Source: Eubacteriales bacterium
GTDB lineage: Bacteria; Bacillota; Clostridia; Oscillospirales; CAG-382
Assembly: GCA_028702135.1 (NCBI GenBank)
Contig: JAQVPJ010000004.1
Location: 1-64,000, forward strand
Direction of reading: 5' to 3'
DNA length: 64,000 nt
Both the position numbers and the translations under genes were made by a program. The stretch's first letter is position 1. The number at the start of each line of letters is the position of its first letter. Positions 30,250-39,360 of this stretch are shown here, in pieces. Under the pieces are notes generated by a model that was not told the origin of the DNA, ran no database searches, and saw only the letters and a program-made list of their open reading frames with translations.

Positions 30250-30792
30250 ATGAAAGAACTATCTCTTAACATACTCGATATCGCCATGAACTCAGTAAAA
30301 GCGGGAGCAAAAAACATAACGATTTCAATTACAGAAAGCGGAGATGTGTTAAGTATTGCTATAACGGATGACGGCTGCGGTATGACAAAGGAACAGACAG
30401 ATAAGCTATCAGATCCGTTTTTCACCACCCGAAGCACAAGAAAGGTCGGCTTGGGAATCCCGTTTTTTAAGCTCGCAGCAGAGCAGACAGGCGGTAAACT
30501 CGAGATAAAATCAATTTCATCCGAAGATAACCAGAATAATCACGGCACAACGGTTTTTGCGTTTTTTTACAAAAACCATATTGACTTTACTCCTCTCGGT
30601 GATATACTTTCTACGGTGATTACGCTCATACAGGGAAGTCCGGATATCGACTTTCATTTTATGCATATAACAGATGACCGTAATGTCTGCTTTTCTACAA
30701 AAGAGATAAGAGAGCAACTCGGCGTTATACCTTTGAACGAACCGGAGATACTCAACTGGATTTCCGATTATATTAAGGAGCAATACGAATAA
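30250..30792 (+). CDS. HATPase-domain protein (2) of the hydrogenase cluster
   Basis: A 180-residue GHKL ATPase. It has the N-box DIAMNSVKAGAKNI, G1 DDGCGMT, an F-box-like LSDPFFTTR and G2 VGLGIPFFK, and then a C-terminal part (about 110-180) of no recognised family. It lacks a histidine phosphorylation domain. It looks like a stand-alone kinase/ATPase that needs a partner, perhaps the sensory hydrogenase. It starts 8 bases after the PHP gene. Confidence 0.83.
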   Translation: MKELSLNILDIAMNSVKAGAKNITISITESGDVLSIAITDDGCGMTKEQTDKLSDPFFTTRSTRKVGLGIPFFKLAAEQTGGKLEIKSISSEDNQNNHGTTVFAFFYKNHIDFTPLGDILSTVITLIQGSPDIDFHFMHITDDRNVCFSTKEIREQLGVIPLNEPEILNWISDYIKEQYE

Positions 30793-30830
30793 AGATATAA
30801 AATAAATTATATAAGGAAGGGCACAAAAGT

Positions 30831-31199
30831 ATGAAAACATTAGCGGAACTCGCTGCAATCAAAGCAAAAATGCAGGAGAAGGTAGCAATGCGTGAGGGTG
30901 CTGCGTCAACCCGTATAGTCGTCGGTATGGCAACCTGCGGTATTGCCGCGGGCGCAAGACCGGTGCTGAACGCCTTTGTGGAAGAAATCAACAAAGAAGG
31001 TCTTTTTGATAAGGTAACCGTTACCCAGACGGGTTGTATAGGCATTTGCCAGTTTGAACCGGTGGTGGAGGTTTACACCCCCGACAACGAGAAGGTTACT
31101 TATGTAAAAATGACTGCCGAAAAGGTAAAAAGGGTTGTTTCGGAGCATATCAAGGGCGGAAATATCGTTTCCGAATATACAATCGGGAATGCAAAATAA
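30831..31199 (+). CDS. Thioredoxin-like [2Fe-2S] ferredoxin-domain protein
   Basis: A 122-residue protein. A helical N-terminus (about 1-25) precedes a thioredoxin-fold [2Fe-2S] domain. Ligands are probably the Cys of MATCGIAAGA and the pair TGCIGICQFEP; only three Cys are obvious, fewer than the four of NuoE. It is the equivalent of the small ferredoxin-like gene in the Thermotoga maritima hydrogenase cluster. AAGGAAGG lies about 10 bases before the ATG. Confidence 0.8.
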   Translation: MKTLAELAAIKAKMQEKVAMREGAASTRIVVGMATCGIAAGARPVLNAFVEEINKEGLFDKVTVTQTGCIGICQFEPVVEVYTPDNEKVTYVKMTAEKVKRVVSEHIKGGNIVSEYTIGNAK

Positions 31200-31275
31200 T
31201 TTTGAAGGTAAAAATCATTTACGAAGAAAGGAAAAATGTTAATTGCTTTTGCAACTGACAGATATGGTCTGAAAT

Positions 31276-33075
31276 ATGATTCGTTCACATGTTTTGATTT
31301 GCGCCGGAACCGGTTGTACCTCTTCGGGCAGCAAAGCTGTAAGAGAAGCGCTTGAAAAGGAACTTGTACGCAGGGAGCTTGATTCGGAGGTTAAGGTTGT
31401 TCAAACAGGCTGCTTCGGACTCTGCGCACTCGGTCCGATAATGATAATATATCCGGAAGGAACTTTTTACAGCCGTGTTACCGAAAAGGATGTTCCCGAA
31501 ATCGTCGAGGAGCATTTATTGAAGGGAAGACTGGTTCAGCGCCTTGTTTACAACGATACCGGCGACGGCAGCGAGGATAAGAGCAATCCCGTATCACTAA
31601 ACGAAACGGGATTCTATAAGAAGCAAAGACGCGTTGCTCTGAGGAACTGCGGTGTTATCAACCCCGAGAGTATTGATGAGTACATAGCCATGGACGGCTA
31701 TTCCGCACTCGGCAAAGCGCTTACCGGGATGACACCGGATGAAGTAATTAAACTCATAAAGGACAGCGGTCTGCGCGGACGCGGCGGCGGAGGCTTCCCC
31801 ACAGGAACAAAGTGGCAGTTCGCCGCAAACAGCGTTTCCGACAAGAAATATGTCGTCTGCAATGCGGATGAGGGCGATCCCGGTGCGTTTATGGACCGTT
31901 CGGTGCTTGAGGGAGATCCTCATGCCGTGATCGAGGCTATGGCGATCGCAGGTTATGCAATAGGCGCTGATGAGGGTTATATTTATGTAAGAGCAGAATA
32001 CCCGATCGCGATAGAACGCCTTGAAATCGCCATCGCACAGGCAAGGGAATACAACCTGTTGGGAAAAGATATTTTCGGCTCGGGCTTTAATTTTGATATT
32101 CAGCTCAGGTTCGGCGCGGGCGCTTTCGTCTGCGGTGAGGAGACTGCTCTTCTTACCTCTATCGAGGGCAACAGGGGCGAGCCGCGTCCACGTCCTCCGT
32201 TCCCGGCGGTCAAGGGTTTGTTCGGACAGCCGACAATAATAAATAATGTTGAGACTTATGCCAATATAGCGCAGATCATTTTAAAAGGTCCCGAATGGTT
32301 CGCCTCGATGGGTACAGAGAAATCCAAGGGAACAAAGGTTTTCGCACTGGGCGGAAAAATCATGCATACCGGACTTGTCGAGATACCGATGGGCACAACC
32401 CTGCGCGAGATTCTATTTGAAATCGGCGGCGGAATCCCCAACGGCAAAAAGTTCAAAGCGGCACAGACAGGCGGCCCCTCCGGCGGATGTATACCCGCTT
32501 CGCTTATTGACACCCCTATCGATTATGATTCGTTAATCTCTATCGGCGCGATGATGGGTTCCGGCGGTCTTATCGTAATGGACGAGGATACCTGCATGGT
32601 CGATATAGCAAAATTCTTCCTCGAATTTACTGTTGACGAGTCCTGCGGAAAATGCGTTCCCTGCCGTATAGGTACGAGACGCATGCTTGAGATTTTAGAC
32701 CGTATCACCTCAGGCAAGGGCGAGGAAGGTGACATTGAGAAGCTTGAGGAGCTGGGTAACAATATAAAATCCACCTCTCTTTGCGCTCTCGGTCAGACCG
32801 CGCCGAATCCGGTTCTTTCGACAATACGTTATTTCAGGGATGAATACGAGGCGCATATTAAAGAAAAGCGCTGTCCGGCAGGGCGCTGCAAGGCACTCGC
32901 AAGTTATACCATTATATCCGACGCCTGCAGGGGATGCAGCCTTTGCTCCAAAAAGTGTCCCGTCGGCGCAATCAGCGGCGAGATAAAAAAACCGTATGTA
33001 ATCGACCAGAGTAAATGTATAAAATGCGGTGTTTGCATGGAAACCTGCAAATTCAGCGCAATAGAAAAGAAGTAA
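31276..33075 (+). CDS. hydB: Bifurcating [FeFe] hydrogenase, NADH-binding subunit HydB (NuoF-like)
   Basis: A 599-residue protein with four parts: N-terminal thioredoxin-like [2Fe-2S] domain (CAGTGCTSSGSKAV, QTGCFGLCALGP), FMN/NADH domain (GRGGGGFPTGTKW, CNADEGDPGAFMDR, GAGAFVCGEETAL), [4Fe-4S] site (ESCGKCVPCRIG plus SLCALG) and a C-terminal two-cluster ferredoxin domain. It passes electrons between NADH, ferredoxin and HydA. A TGA at 31270-31272 blocks any upstream in-frame start, so ATG 31276 is the first. It has almost no ribosome site, while a good one (AAAGGA, 31227-31232) serves an out-of-frame ATG at 31236. Confidence 0.95.
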   Translation: MIRSHVLICAGTGCTSSGSKAVREALEKELVRRELDSEVKVVQTGCFGLCALGPIMIIYPEGTFYSRVTEKDVPEIVEEHLLKGRLVQRLVYNDTGDGSEDKSNPVSLNETGFYKKQRRVALRNCGVINPESIDEYIAMDGYSALGKALTGMTPDEVIKLIKDSGLRGRGGGGFPTGTKWQFAANSVSDKKYVVCNADEGDPGAFMDRSVLEGDPHAVIEAMAIAGYAIGADEGYIYVRAEYPIAIERLEIAIAQAREYNLLGKDIFGSGFNFDIQLRFGAGAFVCGEETALLTSIEGNRGEPRPRPPFPAVKGLFGQPTIINNVETYANIAQIILKGPEWFASMGTEKSKGTKVFALGGKIMHTGLVEIPMGTTLREILFEIGGGIPNGKKFKAAQTGGPSGGCIPASLIDTPIDYDSLISIGAMMGSGGLIVMDEDTCMVDIAKFFLEFTVDESCGKCVPCRIGTRRMLEILDRITSGKGEEGDIEKLEELGNNIKSTSLCALGQTAPNPVLSTIRYFRDEYEAHIKEKRCPAGRCKALASYTIISDACRGCSLCSKKCPVGAISGEIKKPYVIDQSKCIKCGVCMETCKFSAIEKK

Positions 33076-33090
33076 AGGAGGAATAAGGAT

Positions 33091-34830
33091 ATGAACACAG
33101 TTAATTTAACGATAGACGGAATCAAAATAACCGTTCCCGCTGATTATACCATCTTAGAGGCGGCAAGAGCGGCAAATATAAATATTCCTACTCTTTGCTA
33201 TCTCAAGGATGTCAATCAGATCGGCTCATGCCGTCTCTGCCTTGTCGAAATCAAGGGTGCGAGAGCTCTGCAGGCGGCGTGCGTTTCACCCGTCGGCGAG
33301 GGAATGGAGATAAGGACAAACACAGAGAATCTGCGCAAGAACCGCAGGTTTGCGCTTGAGCTGATACTATCAAACCACAACAAGGAGTGTACCTCCTGTG
33401 TCAGAAGCGGAAACTGTGAGCTTCAAGCACTCTGCAACGACCTCGGTGTAAAGGAATACAGATATGAGGGCACTAAAACAAAATCTGTTGTAGACGACCT
33501 GAGCCCCTCGATTGTACGCGATAACAGCAAATGTATCGTATGCCGCAGATGTGTGTCTACCTGCAACAATATACAAAAGATAGGTGCTATCGGTGTTTCA
33601 AAGCGCGGATTCAAGACTACAATCGGCTGTATTTACGATAAAAGCCTTGCCGAATCCCCGTGTATAAACTGCGGACAGTGCATACTCGCCTGCCCCGTCG
33701 GAGCACTTCACGAAAAGAACAGCGTCGACGAGGTATGGGCAGCTCTGAACGATTCTTCAAAGCACGTTGTCGTGCAGACCGCCCCCGCTGTAAGAGCGAC
33801 TCTCGGTGAGGAATTCGGAATGAAGATGGGTGTTTCGGTAACCGGAAAAATGGTAGCCGCTTTAAAAAGATTAGGCTTTGCAAAGGTATTCGATACGGAC
33901 TTCGCTGCAGACCTCACCATCATGGAGGAGGGAACCGAGCTGATCCAAAGGTTGAATAACGGCGGAGTTCTCCCGATGATAACCTCCTGCTCACCCGGAT
34001 GGATTAAGTATGCAGAGACATTTTACCCCGAGTTTATACCGAATCTTTCCACCTGTAAGTCCCCGCATGAGATGCTCGCCGCACTTATAAAGAGCTATTA
34101 TGCCGAAAAGACCGGAATTGATCCCAAAAACATCTATACGGTATCGATCATGCCCTGTACTGCCAAAAAGTTCGAGTCAAAAAGAGAAGAGCTCGGCGAC
34201 AACGGTGTTCAGGATGTGGATGCGGTCCTTACGGTAAGGGAGCTTGCTATGATGATAAAGGCCGCAGGTATCGACTTCAACAGGCTTCCCGATGATGATT
34301 TCGACTCCCTGTTCGGGGAATCCACCGGAGCCGGCGTCATATTCGGTGCGACAGGCGGAGTTATGGAGGCTGCTCTGCGTACAGTTTATGAAATAGTTAC
34401 CGGCAAAACTTTAGAGAACGTCGAGTTTAAGGCAGTAAGAGGAATCGAGGGCGTAAAGGAAGCCGAGGTTGACCTTAACGGAACCAAAGTCCGCGTAGCC
34501 GTCGCTCACGGTACCGGAAACGCTTCAAAACTGCTCGATATGATAAAGAGCGGTGAGAAGAATTATGAATTTATAGAAATAATGGGCTGCCCGGGCGGAT
34601 GTGTTACCGGCGGCGGCACACCTATACTTCATGCCAACGTTTATGCGTACTGCGATCCCAGAAAAGAACGTGCAAAAGCACTGTATGTCGAGGATGCGGG
34701 TAAGCATAAGAGAAAATCCCACGAGAACGAAGAGGTCAAAAAGCTCTATGAGGATTATCTCGGCGAGATAGGCGGCCACAAGGCGCATCACCTTCTCCAT
34801 ACACATTACCAAAAGCGTTCAAAATATTAA
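33091..34830 (+). CDS. hydA: Bifurcating [FeFe] hydrogenase, catalytic subunit HydA
   Basis: A 579-residue protein. It carries a [2Fe-2S] domain (Cys36, 47, 50, 64), a His-ligated cluster (H96 with CTSCVRSGNC), two [4Fe-4S] motifs (CIVCRRCVSTC about 148-158, CINCGQCILAC about 191-201) and the H-cluster domain: TSCSPGW (Cys300-Ser301), MPCTAKKFE and EIMGCPGGCVTGGGTP. The C-terminus has the small-subunit-like YLGEIGGHKAHHLLHTHY. It makes or oxidises H2 together with HydB and a HydC-type subunit. The usual TSCCP motif has Ser in the second Cys position. AAAGGAGG lies about 11 bases before the ATG. Confidence 0.95.
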   Translation: MNTVNLTIDGIKITVPADYTILEAARAANINIPTLCYLKDVNQIGSCRLCLVEIKGARALQAACVSPVGEGMEIRTNTENLRKNRRFALELILSNHNKECTSCVRSGNCELQALCNDLGVKEYRYEGTKTKSVVDDLSPSIVRDNSKCIVCRRCVSTCNNIQKIGAIGVSKRGFKTTIGCIYDKSLAESPCINCGQCILACPVGALHEKNSVDEVWAALNDSSKHVVVQTAPAVRATLGEEFGMKMGVSVTGKMVAALKRLGFAKVFDTDFAADLTIMEEGTELIQRLNNGGVLPMITSCSPGWIKYAETFYPEFIPNLSTCKSPHEMLAALIKSYYAEKTGIDPKNIYTVSIMPCTAKKFESKREELGDNGVQDVDAVLTVRELAMMIKAAGIDFNRLPDDDFDSLFGESTGAGVIFGATGGVMEAALRTVYEIVTGKTLENVEFKAVRGIEGVKEAEVDLNGTKVRVAVAHGTGNASKLLDMIKSGEKNYEFIEIMGCPGGCVTGGGTPILHANVYAYCDPRKERAKALYVEDAGKHKRKSHENEEVKKLYEDYLGEIGGHKAHHLLHTHYQKRSKY

Positions 34831-34865
34831 TCAATTATAAATTTTTACAGTAATTCATTAATATT

Positions 34866-34910
34866 TCACCTGCATATGATACAATCATTATGCAGGTGAT
34901 TTTCTTTTTT
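34866..34910 (+). terminator. Terminator of the hydrogenase operon
   Basis: TCACCTGCATA (34866-34876) pairs with TATGCAGGTGA (34889-34899), with a TGAT/ATCA extension inside. TTTTCTTTTTT follows, 35 bases after the hydA stop. Confidence 0.92.
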
Positions 34911-35061
34911 CGTTTTTTTCGAGTGTTAATTTTTCATAAAGATGGTAACGCTATCCGTAAATTTTATGTTAATATAATATAATTTATATTGAAACCTGTC
35001 GAATATAGTGCTATTATTTTTATAGTTTTGCAAATTAAATTGAAACGGAGTTGTCACAGTC

Positions 35062-37179
35062 ATGAGTCTCTCATTTTTTGAAGTCGCATCGCTGATAATC
35101 GCACTCATTGCGTTCGGTTTTGCGGCTTTGCTTTACAACTGGGTCAAGAAGCGCCCATCCTCCAATGAACGTATCGCCGAGGTCGGCAAACTTATAAGAA
35201 ACGGAGCGAATACCTTTTTAAAAAAGGAGTATACCACTCTTGCAAAATTTGTCGGAGTAGCCGCCGTTATAATTTTTATATTTCTTCCCGCTCCTATCTG
35301 GAGTGAGAAAGCGGAAATATCAAAAAATCTCTTGATGGCTGTTTCATACATTTGCGGTACGATTTTCTCCGCCATCGCCGGTAAAATAGGCATAGAAATC
35401 GCTACAATAGCAAATATCAAATCCGCAGAAGCCGCAAAATCGGGAATCAGTCCTTCCTTCCTTGCCGCTTTCAGAGGCGGCGCGGTCATGGGAATGGCGG
35501 TTGTCGGCAGCAGTCTTCTCGGAGTTACGCTTGTATGGTTGTTAACAAACGACGCCACAACCCTATTGGGCTTCAGCTTCGGTGCAAGCTCGCTTGCTCT
35601 GTTTGCAAAAGCCGGCGGCGGTATTTTTACAAAGACAGCGGATGTCAGCGCAGACCTTGTAGGTAAGGTTGAGCTCGGAATCCCCGAGGACGACCCGCGC
35701 AACCCTGCTGTTATTGCTGACAACGTCGGCGATAATGTCGGCGATGTAGCCGGAATGGGCGCGGATTTGTTCGATTCCAACGTCGCTTCAATGTCCGCAG
35801 CACTTGTTATGGCAACCGCTTTGGATACAGTTGCGGAAGGCGAAATGAATACCTCCATGGTTTTCTGTTACGCTGCAATCGGTCTTCTATCCTCAATTAT
35901 AGGCGTTGCGGGTGCAAAAATGGGTAAAAAAGGTTCCCCTACCCGCGCTTTGAATAACAGCACCTATATCACAACATTGATCTTTGCCGTTTTATCTGCG
36001 GCAGCAACCTACTTCTTTGACTTCGAATGGAGAATCTGGGGAGCTTCCACAATCGGACTTGTAGTCGGTACTATAATCGGTATCGCTTCAGATTACTTTA
36101 CGGATGATTCCAAACCCCCTGTTCACAATGTGGCAAAAGCCTCGGAATCAGGCCCCGCATTTACAATTCTTTCCGGATTTTCATACGGATTGTTAAGCAC
36201 GCTCCCCTCGATGATAGGAATCGGTGTTTCCGCTTTGGCTGCATATAAGCTCTGCGCTCCGCTCGGAGAAGCTACAGGTAACGAAACAGAATACGCTCTG
36301 TTCGGTATAGCTATGGCAGCGGTCGGTATGCTCTCTATCGTCGGAATGATAATTTCCAATGACGCATACGGCCCTATTGTCGATAACGCAAGAGGACTTG
36401 CGGAGATGGGCAACCTCGGAGACGATGTGCTTGAAATAACCGATCAGCTTGACAGCGCCGGAAATACCGTCAAAGCGATCACAAAAGGCTTTGCAATAGG
36501 TGCAGCAGGACTTACGGTTATCTCCCTGCTCGGAGCGTTCATAACAGAGGTTAATTTGGCAGCAGCCGAAAAAGGACTCGGCACGATATTGACTGGATTT
36601 GATGTAATGAATCCCACGGTATTCTTCGGTCTGCTCGCAGGAGCGGCTATACCGGCAGTTTTCTCTGCTATGCTTATTCTCGGCGTCGACCGTAACGCAC
36701 AGCGTATGGTCGCTGAGATCCACAGACAATTTAAAGAAATCGTCGGTCTTAAAGAAGGCAAGCCGGGCGTAAATCCCGAATACGACAAGTGTATCTCAAT
36801 AGCAACAGTAGGCGCAATCAAGGAGCTTATTCCCGCAGGTTTGTTTGCTATCATCTCTACCGTCGTGGTCGGATTTATCGGCGGTGTTGAGGCGATAGGC
36901 GGATTTATCGCAGGTAATATAGTCAGCGGTCTGCTCCTCTCGCTTCTGATGTCCAACTCCGGCGGACTCTGGGACAACTCAAAGAAATATGTCGAGTCGG
37001 GCAATAACGGCGGCAAGGGCTCGGTAGCTCATAAAGCGGCAGTCGTAGGCGACACCGTCGGCGATCCCTTCAAGGACACAGCAGGACCCTCGATCAATAC
37101 ACAGATTACCGTTGTATCCCTTGTTTCCTCGCTTATGTCCTCGCTCTTCCTCGAGTTCAACCTGTTCAATCTTTTCTAA
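35062..37179 (+). CDS. hppA: Membrane-bound H+-translocating pyrophosphatase (K+-independent type)
   Basis: A 705-residue membrane protein with about 16 helices. The pyrophosphate site is clear: ADLVGKVELGIPEDDPRNPA, DNVGDNVGDVAGMGADLF and, near the end, GDTVGDPFKDTAGPS. At residue 471 the GNTVKAITKG block has Lys, the known mark of K+-independent pumps (K+-dependent ones have Ala). It couples PPi hydrolysis to ion pumping, saving energy in an anaerobe. GGAG lies about 13 bases before the ATG. Its terminator is shared with the convergent response regulator gene. Confidence 0.96.
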   Translation: MSLSFFEVASLIIALIAFGFAALLYNWVKKRPSSNERIAEVGKLIRNGANTFLKKEYTTLAKFVGVAAVIIFIFLPAPIWSEKAEISKNLLMAVSYICGTIFSAIAGKIGIEIATIANIKSAEAAKSGISPSFLAAFRGGAVMGMAVVGSSLLGVTLVWLLTNDATTLLGFSFGASSLALFAKAGGGIFTKTADVSADLVGKVELGIPEDDPRNPAVIADNVGDNVGDVAGMGADLFDSNVASMSAALVMATALDTVAEGEMNTSMVFCYAAIGLLSSIIGVAGAKMGKKGSPTRALNNSTYITTLIFAVLSAAATYFFDFEWRIWGASTIGLVVGTIIGIASDYFTDDSKPPVHNVAKASESGPAFTILSGFSYGLLSTLPSMIGIGVSALAAYKLCAPLGEATGNETEYALFGIAMAAVGMLSIVGMIISNDAYGPIVDNARGLAEMGNLGDDVLEITDQLDSAGNTVKAITKGFAIGAAGLTVISLLGAFITEVNLAAAEKGLGTILTGFDVMNPTVFFGLLAGAAIPAVFSAMLILGVDRNAQRMVAEIHRQFKEIVGLKEGKPGVNPEYDKCISIATVGAIKELIPAGLFAIISTVVVGFIGGVEAIGGFIAGNIVSGLLLSLLMSNSGGLWDNSKKYVESGNNGGKGSVAHKAAVVGDTVGDPFKDTAGPSINTQITVVSLVSSLMSSLFLEFNLFNLF

Positions 37180-37197
37180 ATCACAACAAAAAATTCC

Positions 37198-37236
37198 GGG
37201 CGTGCCGTAAAACTGCGGTACGCCCGTATTTTTTTC
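37198..37236. terminator. Bidirectional terminator between hppA and the response regulator
   Basis: GGGCGTGCCG (37198-37207) pairs with CGGTACGCCC (37216-37225) with one G-U pair. T-runs follow on both strands (TATTTTTTT on plus, AATTTTTTG on minus). Confidence 0.9.
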
Positions 37237-37940
37237 TAATCCCTTTCGGTCATCCTGTACCCTACCCCGACCTCAGTGTAGATATATTTCGGCTCAGCCG
37301 GGTTTTTTTCTATTTTGCGCCGGATATTCGCCATATTCACCCGCAGAATCTGGTTATCGCATTTTGCGTACGGTCCCCATATATTTTTTATGATATAATC
37401 ATATGTGAGCACCTTCCCGGAGTACCGGCATAACAGCGCGACGATTTTGTATTCGTTCTGTGTGAGATGAATGTCTTTCTCGCCCAGAAAAACCCTATGT
37501 TTATCGAAATCCAGACAAAAATCCCCGGCAACGAATTTTCCTTTTTGTATGCTGAACTCATCCTCACGGTTATTCCGGTGGCGCATTGCGGTTCTGATCC
37601 TTGCCAGCAGCTCGCTGGTTCCGAAAGGCTTTGTTATATAGTCATCGGCACCCGCGTCAAGCGCCTGTACCTTGTCACGCTCCCTGTCCCTTGCAGAGAC
37701 GACGATAATAGGCAGCAGCGACCATTCACGTACTGTTTTAATCAGCTTGTTACCGTCGGAATCCGGAAGCCCCAGATCGAGCAAAACCAAATCGGGGCAG
37801 TTGGATGTAATTGCCGAGAGCGCCTGTGCAGCGGAATCTGCGGTAAGAACATTATAATCGTTCGCGCTCAAAACCGTGCATATAAAATTTCTAATACTGC
37901 TGTCGTCCTCGACTACAAGAATACATTCGTTATTTTTCAA
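37236..37940 (-). CDS. kdpE: KdpE-like OmpR-family response regulator
   Basis: A 234-residue regulator with a receiver domain (acidic DD near the start, phospho-acceptor Asp in LVLLDLGLPD, VVSARD, KPFGTSELLARI) and a winged-helix DNA-binding domain (LTQNEYKIVALLCRYSGKVLTYDYI, YTEVGVGYRM). The start is a TTG at 37940 with GGAG nine bases upstream; it lies 11 bases inside the sensor kinase gene, so the pair is translationally coupled. The domain pattern is closest to KdpE, but no kdpFABC is in the window. Confidence 0.88.
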   Translation of the reverse strand: MKNNECILVVEDDSSIRNFICTVLSANDYNVLTADSAAQALSAITSNCPDLVLLDLGLPDSDGNKLIKTVREWSLLPIIVVSARDRERDKVQALDAGADDYITKPFGTSELLARIRTAMRHRNNREDEFSIQKGKFVAGDFCLDFDKHRVFLGEKDIHLTQNEYKIVALLCRYSGKVLTYDYIIKNIWGPYAKCDNQILRVNMANIRRKIEKNPAEPKYIYTEVGVGYRMTERD

Positions 37941-39015
37941 TCTCGTTTTCTCCTTCCATGAGTGGTAAAGTAAACCTGAACGTTGCGCCGCCCTGTTCAT
38001 TGTTATATGCGCTTATCGTACCGCCATGAGCTTCTATTATGGTTCTGCATACATAGAGCCCTATCCCCATATTGCGCTTTTTTTCTTTTTCGTTTTCCGA
38101 CCGTTGCGAAAAAACAGGCTCTTCAAACAGCTTATCTATAACTTCATCATCAATGCCGCATCCGTTGTCCGTCAGCATAAAAACCGCCTCGCCGTTTTCG
38201 GAGGATATTTTCAGGTTGATTTCATCAGCTTGACCCGAATGAATACAGGCGTTTTCGAGCAGGTTAATAAGCACCTGCTCTATCAGCACAAAATCCATCG
38301 GCACCATCAACAGTTCGTCCGGGACCGTTACGGTAATATTCTGCTCTTTGTAATGCTTTTTCAGTCTTTCAACACTCTCGGCGGCGACCTCCTCTACCGC
38401 TTCGGGCCTTTTTGATATCGGTGTTCCGTCCTCGACTTTCGCGGCGGAAAGGATATTCCCGGTCAGACAGAGCAGCCATTGTGCGTCATTCTTTGTGTCA
38501 GAGAGCAGTCGCATACGGGCTTTGTCGTCTATATCATCTCCCCGTTCGATAAGGGTGTCGGCAGCTCCCATAATACCCGTGAGCGGCGTACGCAGGTCGT
38601 GGGAGGCACCACGCAGAAGATTCAACTTTGTTTTGTATTTTTCTATGGCAGAAACAAGTTCGCCGTTCTTTGTTTTATACTCGTCAATCCTTGTGTTTTG
38701 CTCGCAGATGACCACCGAAACGATAATAAACGCTGCAAAAGAGGCGGATAAGAACTCATCAGGAAAGCGAAAAACGTAATTCGGATAGTTCACCATAACA
38801 TGAAAGCCTATGGTACTCAATAAAGAAGCGGCAAATCCGTAAATATACCCTTTTGTAAAACGGGAGACAATAACGACCGCGACAAGAAATATATGGAAAG
38901 CAAAATTGCTTCCGTCATCGATATTTCTGATAATATAACAGCAGTAAAGTGCCATAAAAAGCACAGTTAGAGTAAAACCCGAATTTTTCAGATATGTTTT
39001 CAGCTTATTTTTCAT
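37930..39015 (-). CDS. KdpD-like sensor histidine kinase lacking the N-terminal Kdp sensor domain
   Basis: A 361-residue kinase. Four closely spaced membrane helices (about 12-115, the DUF4118 region of KdpD) are followed by a coiled segment, the phospho-His motif ASHDLRTPLTG, N-box INLLENACIHS, G1 DNGCGID and G2 MGIGLYV. Classical KdpD has about 400 extra N-terminal residues (KdpD and Usp domains) that are missing here. The ATG at 39015 follows AGGGGGAAAAGA and is preferred over a TTG at 39054. The target is unknown; the neighbouring transport genes are candidates. Confidence 0.87.
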   Translation of the reverse strand: MKNKLKTYLKNSGFTLTVLFMALYCCYIIRNIDDGSNFAFHIFLVAVVIVSRFTKGYIYGFAASLLSTIGFHVMVNYPNYVFRFPDEFLSASFAAFIIVSVVICEQNTRIDEYKTKNGELVSAIEKYKTKLNLLRGASHDLRTPLTGIMGAADTLIERGDDIDDKARMRLLSDTKNDAQWLLCLTGNILSAAKVEDGTPISKRPEAVEEVAAESVERLKKHYKEQNITVTVPDELLMVPMDFVLIEQVLINLLENACIHSGQADEINLKISSENGEAVFMLTDNGCGIDDEVIDKLFEEPVFSQRSENEKEKKRNMGIGLYVCRTIIEAHGGTISAYNNEQGGATFRFTLPLMEGENEIEK

Positions 39016-39360
39016 TCTTTTCCCCCTGACGGGTATTAATATTTTATTTTTCAAAAAAATTAGAAAGGTAAATCATTCCGGCAAAATACGCATTTTTGTC
39101 TTTTTATTATACGAACGGCAATATTATATCACAAATAACGAGCATATTAAAGAGCAAATCGGTTTTTGAATCGATATATTTAATGTGTAATAAATCCATT
39201 TTTATAAAGACCGTGTTAATATTTGGCCTGTTTGTGATAATTTTTTGTAAATTGAAATATATTGAGTTGATTTTTTTCCCCTATGATGTTATATTAAAAT
39301 GAGCGAAAATGAGGATTAAAATTATATTACAGCAAAAACTGAAAGGAAAACAAAAAAAAC
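39016..39360. other. AT-rich divergent region between the kinase and oadB
   Basis: 345 bases with no convincing gene. It holds the candidate oadB promoter (39267-39295) and, presumably, the kinase promoter, which I could not place. The one longer open frame inside (39096-39302) is hydrophobic and AT-driven, has no ribosome site and is not called. Confidence 0.5.
39267..39295 (+). promoter_or_regulatory. Candidate promoter of the oadB-pit operon
   Basis: TTGATT (39267-39272), a 17-base spacer and TATATT (39290-39295), about 65 bases before the oadB ATG. Confidence 0.5.

Noticed and set aside
39096-39302. 68-codon hydrophobic frame upstream of oadB
   Set aside because: AT-rich, no ribosome site, overlaps the promoter area; probably chance.
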